This document shows, in pieces, positions 6,676-7,119 of a stretch of DNA of 7,119 nt; the stretch's first letter is position 1, and every line of letters begins with the position of its first letter. Made by a program: the position numbers and the translations under genes. The notes under the pieces are model-generated. The model saw only the letters and a program-made list of their open reading frames with translations, had not been told where the DNA came from and ran no database searches. The DNA lies in assembly GCA_023263235.1 (NCBI GenBank), contig JALQXE010000053.1:1-7119 (forward strand), written 5' to 3'. This stretch comes from Sediminibacterium sp. GTDB taxonomy: Bacteria > Bacteroidota > Bacteroidia > Chitinophagales > Chitinophagaceae.

Positions 6676-7119
6676 TTAAGAATGGGGGAAATCTCGATAT
6701 TTTCTCAATGCCTTGTCCATTATTTCGTAAACCTCATTTTTTAATTTTTCTATATCCTCCATGCCATAGCCCGACACATCAATTGTGTTTAAATATACAA
6801 CCCTGTTGGGACCTGGGGTTAATGAAAAAACGCTATCATAGTGCATTCTATCTACTGCATCTATCATTAATATGGGTTGAATAGGTACTTGCATTTCTAT
6901 GGCTAACTTAAAAGCACCATTAAAAAATGATTTTAACGGTTTTTGGTCAGTCATGCTAAATGTTCCTTCTGGAAAAATAAAAATGGATGTACGTTTATGT
7001 AAAGCAGCTTTTAAATTTCTCAAACTTTTAGCTCTTCTCTCAGGGCTGCTCCTGTCCACCATAATTACTGCTGCACGATATACCCAGCCAAAAATGGGAA
7101 TTTTAGAAGATTCAAATTT
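6676..7119 (-). CDS. plsC: 1-acyl-sn-glycerol-3-phosphate acyltransferase-like protein (partial, N-terminus outside window)
   Basis: A member of the PlsC/LPLAT acyltransferase family, which acylates lysophosphatidic acid to phosphatidic acid at the inner membrane. The frame stays open from the TAA stop (6676-6678) to the right edge, giving 147 visible codons. The ATG at 7060-7062 is internal: 19 upstream codons (KFESSKIPIFGWVYRAAVI) match the conserved K-x(4)-KIP-x-FGW...VDR block of the family. The FPEGT motif, which binds the glycerol-3-phosphate moiety, is at visible residues 49-53, followed by GAFKLAIE and VPIQPIL. The catalytic NHx4D motif should lie just outside the window, so about 100 residues are missing. 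FPEGTFS replaces the common FPEGTR, and the FSLTPG segment near the C-terminus looks like the Bacteroidota branch. The gene is upstream of priA on the same strand and may be cotranscribed with it. Exact acyl-acceptor specificity is uncertain. Confidence 0.9.
   Translation of the reverse strand, partial: KFESSKIPIFGWVYRAAVIMVDRSSPERRAKSLRNLKAALHKRTSIFIFPEGTFSMTDQKPLKSFFNGAFKLAIEMQVPIQPILMIDAVDRMHYDSVFSLTPGPNRVVYLNTIDVSGYGMEDIEKLKNEVYEIMDKALRKYRDFPHS

Noticed and set aside
6657..6884. Plus-strand 75-codon open frame at the right end
   Set aside because: It overlaps the well-supported acyltransferase frame on the other strand and has no recognisable motif.
6676..7062. Treating the acyltransferase as a complete 128-residue protein starting at 7062
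   Set aside because: The frame stays open to the window edge, and the 19 upstream codons match the conserved block before VDR, so the true start is beyond the window.

Overview
The window looks like ordinary housekeeping chromosome from a Bacteroidota bacterium, most likely of the Chitinophagaceae/Chitinophagales type. This placement is inferred from several signs. The DNA is AT-rich. Most starts lack a Shine-Dalgarno sequence. There is a candidate TAnnTTTG (-7) promoter element before priA. The outer-membrane protein has the OmpA plus thrombospondin-type-3 architecture common in this phylum, and PriA is long (811 residues). No mobile element, CRISPR array, tRNA or rRNA is visible, and no stretch over 300 bases lacks a gene.

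Left half, plus strand (1-2751): the end of a shikimate-pathway cluster. It holds the last 37 codons of a probable aroB (3-dehydroquinate synthase), then aroA (EPSP synthase) one base after the aroB stop, aroC (chorismate synthase) 38 bases later, and a small DUF952 gene 13 bases after aroC. AroA and AroC catalyse the last two steps to chorismate, the precursor of Phe, Tyr, Trp, folate and menaquinone. Both enzymes have all the expected catalytic residues but carry unusual signature sequences. The DUF952 gene has no known biochemical link to the pathway.

Middle (2818-4107, plus strand): a secreted OmpA-family outer-membrane protein. It has a signal peptide, a predicted beta-barrel, four 29-residue calcium-binding TSP3 repeats encoded by an 87-bp tandem DNA repeat, and a peptidoglycan-binding OmpA-like domain.

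Right half, minus strand (4192-7119): priA (primosomal replication-restart helicase), preceded 48 bases upstream by the 3' part of a plsC-like 1-acylglycerol-3-phosphate acyltransferase that runs off the right edge. The two transcription units converge on an 84-bp gap holding a perfect 16-bp inverted repeat, probably a bidirectional terminator.

I see no evidence of a new defence, mobile or secretion system. The best leads are the EPSP synthase motif, which departs from consensus at two positions tied to glyphosate tolerance, the compact AroC variant, and the DUF952 gene attached to the aromatic cluster.
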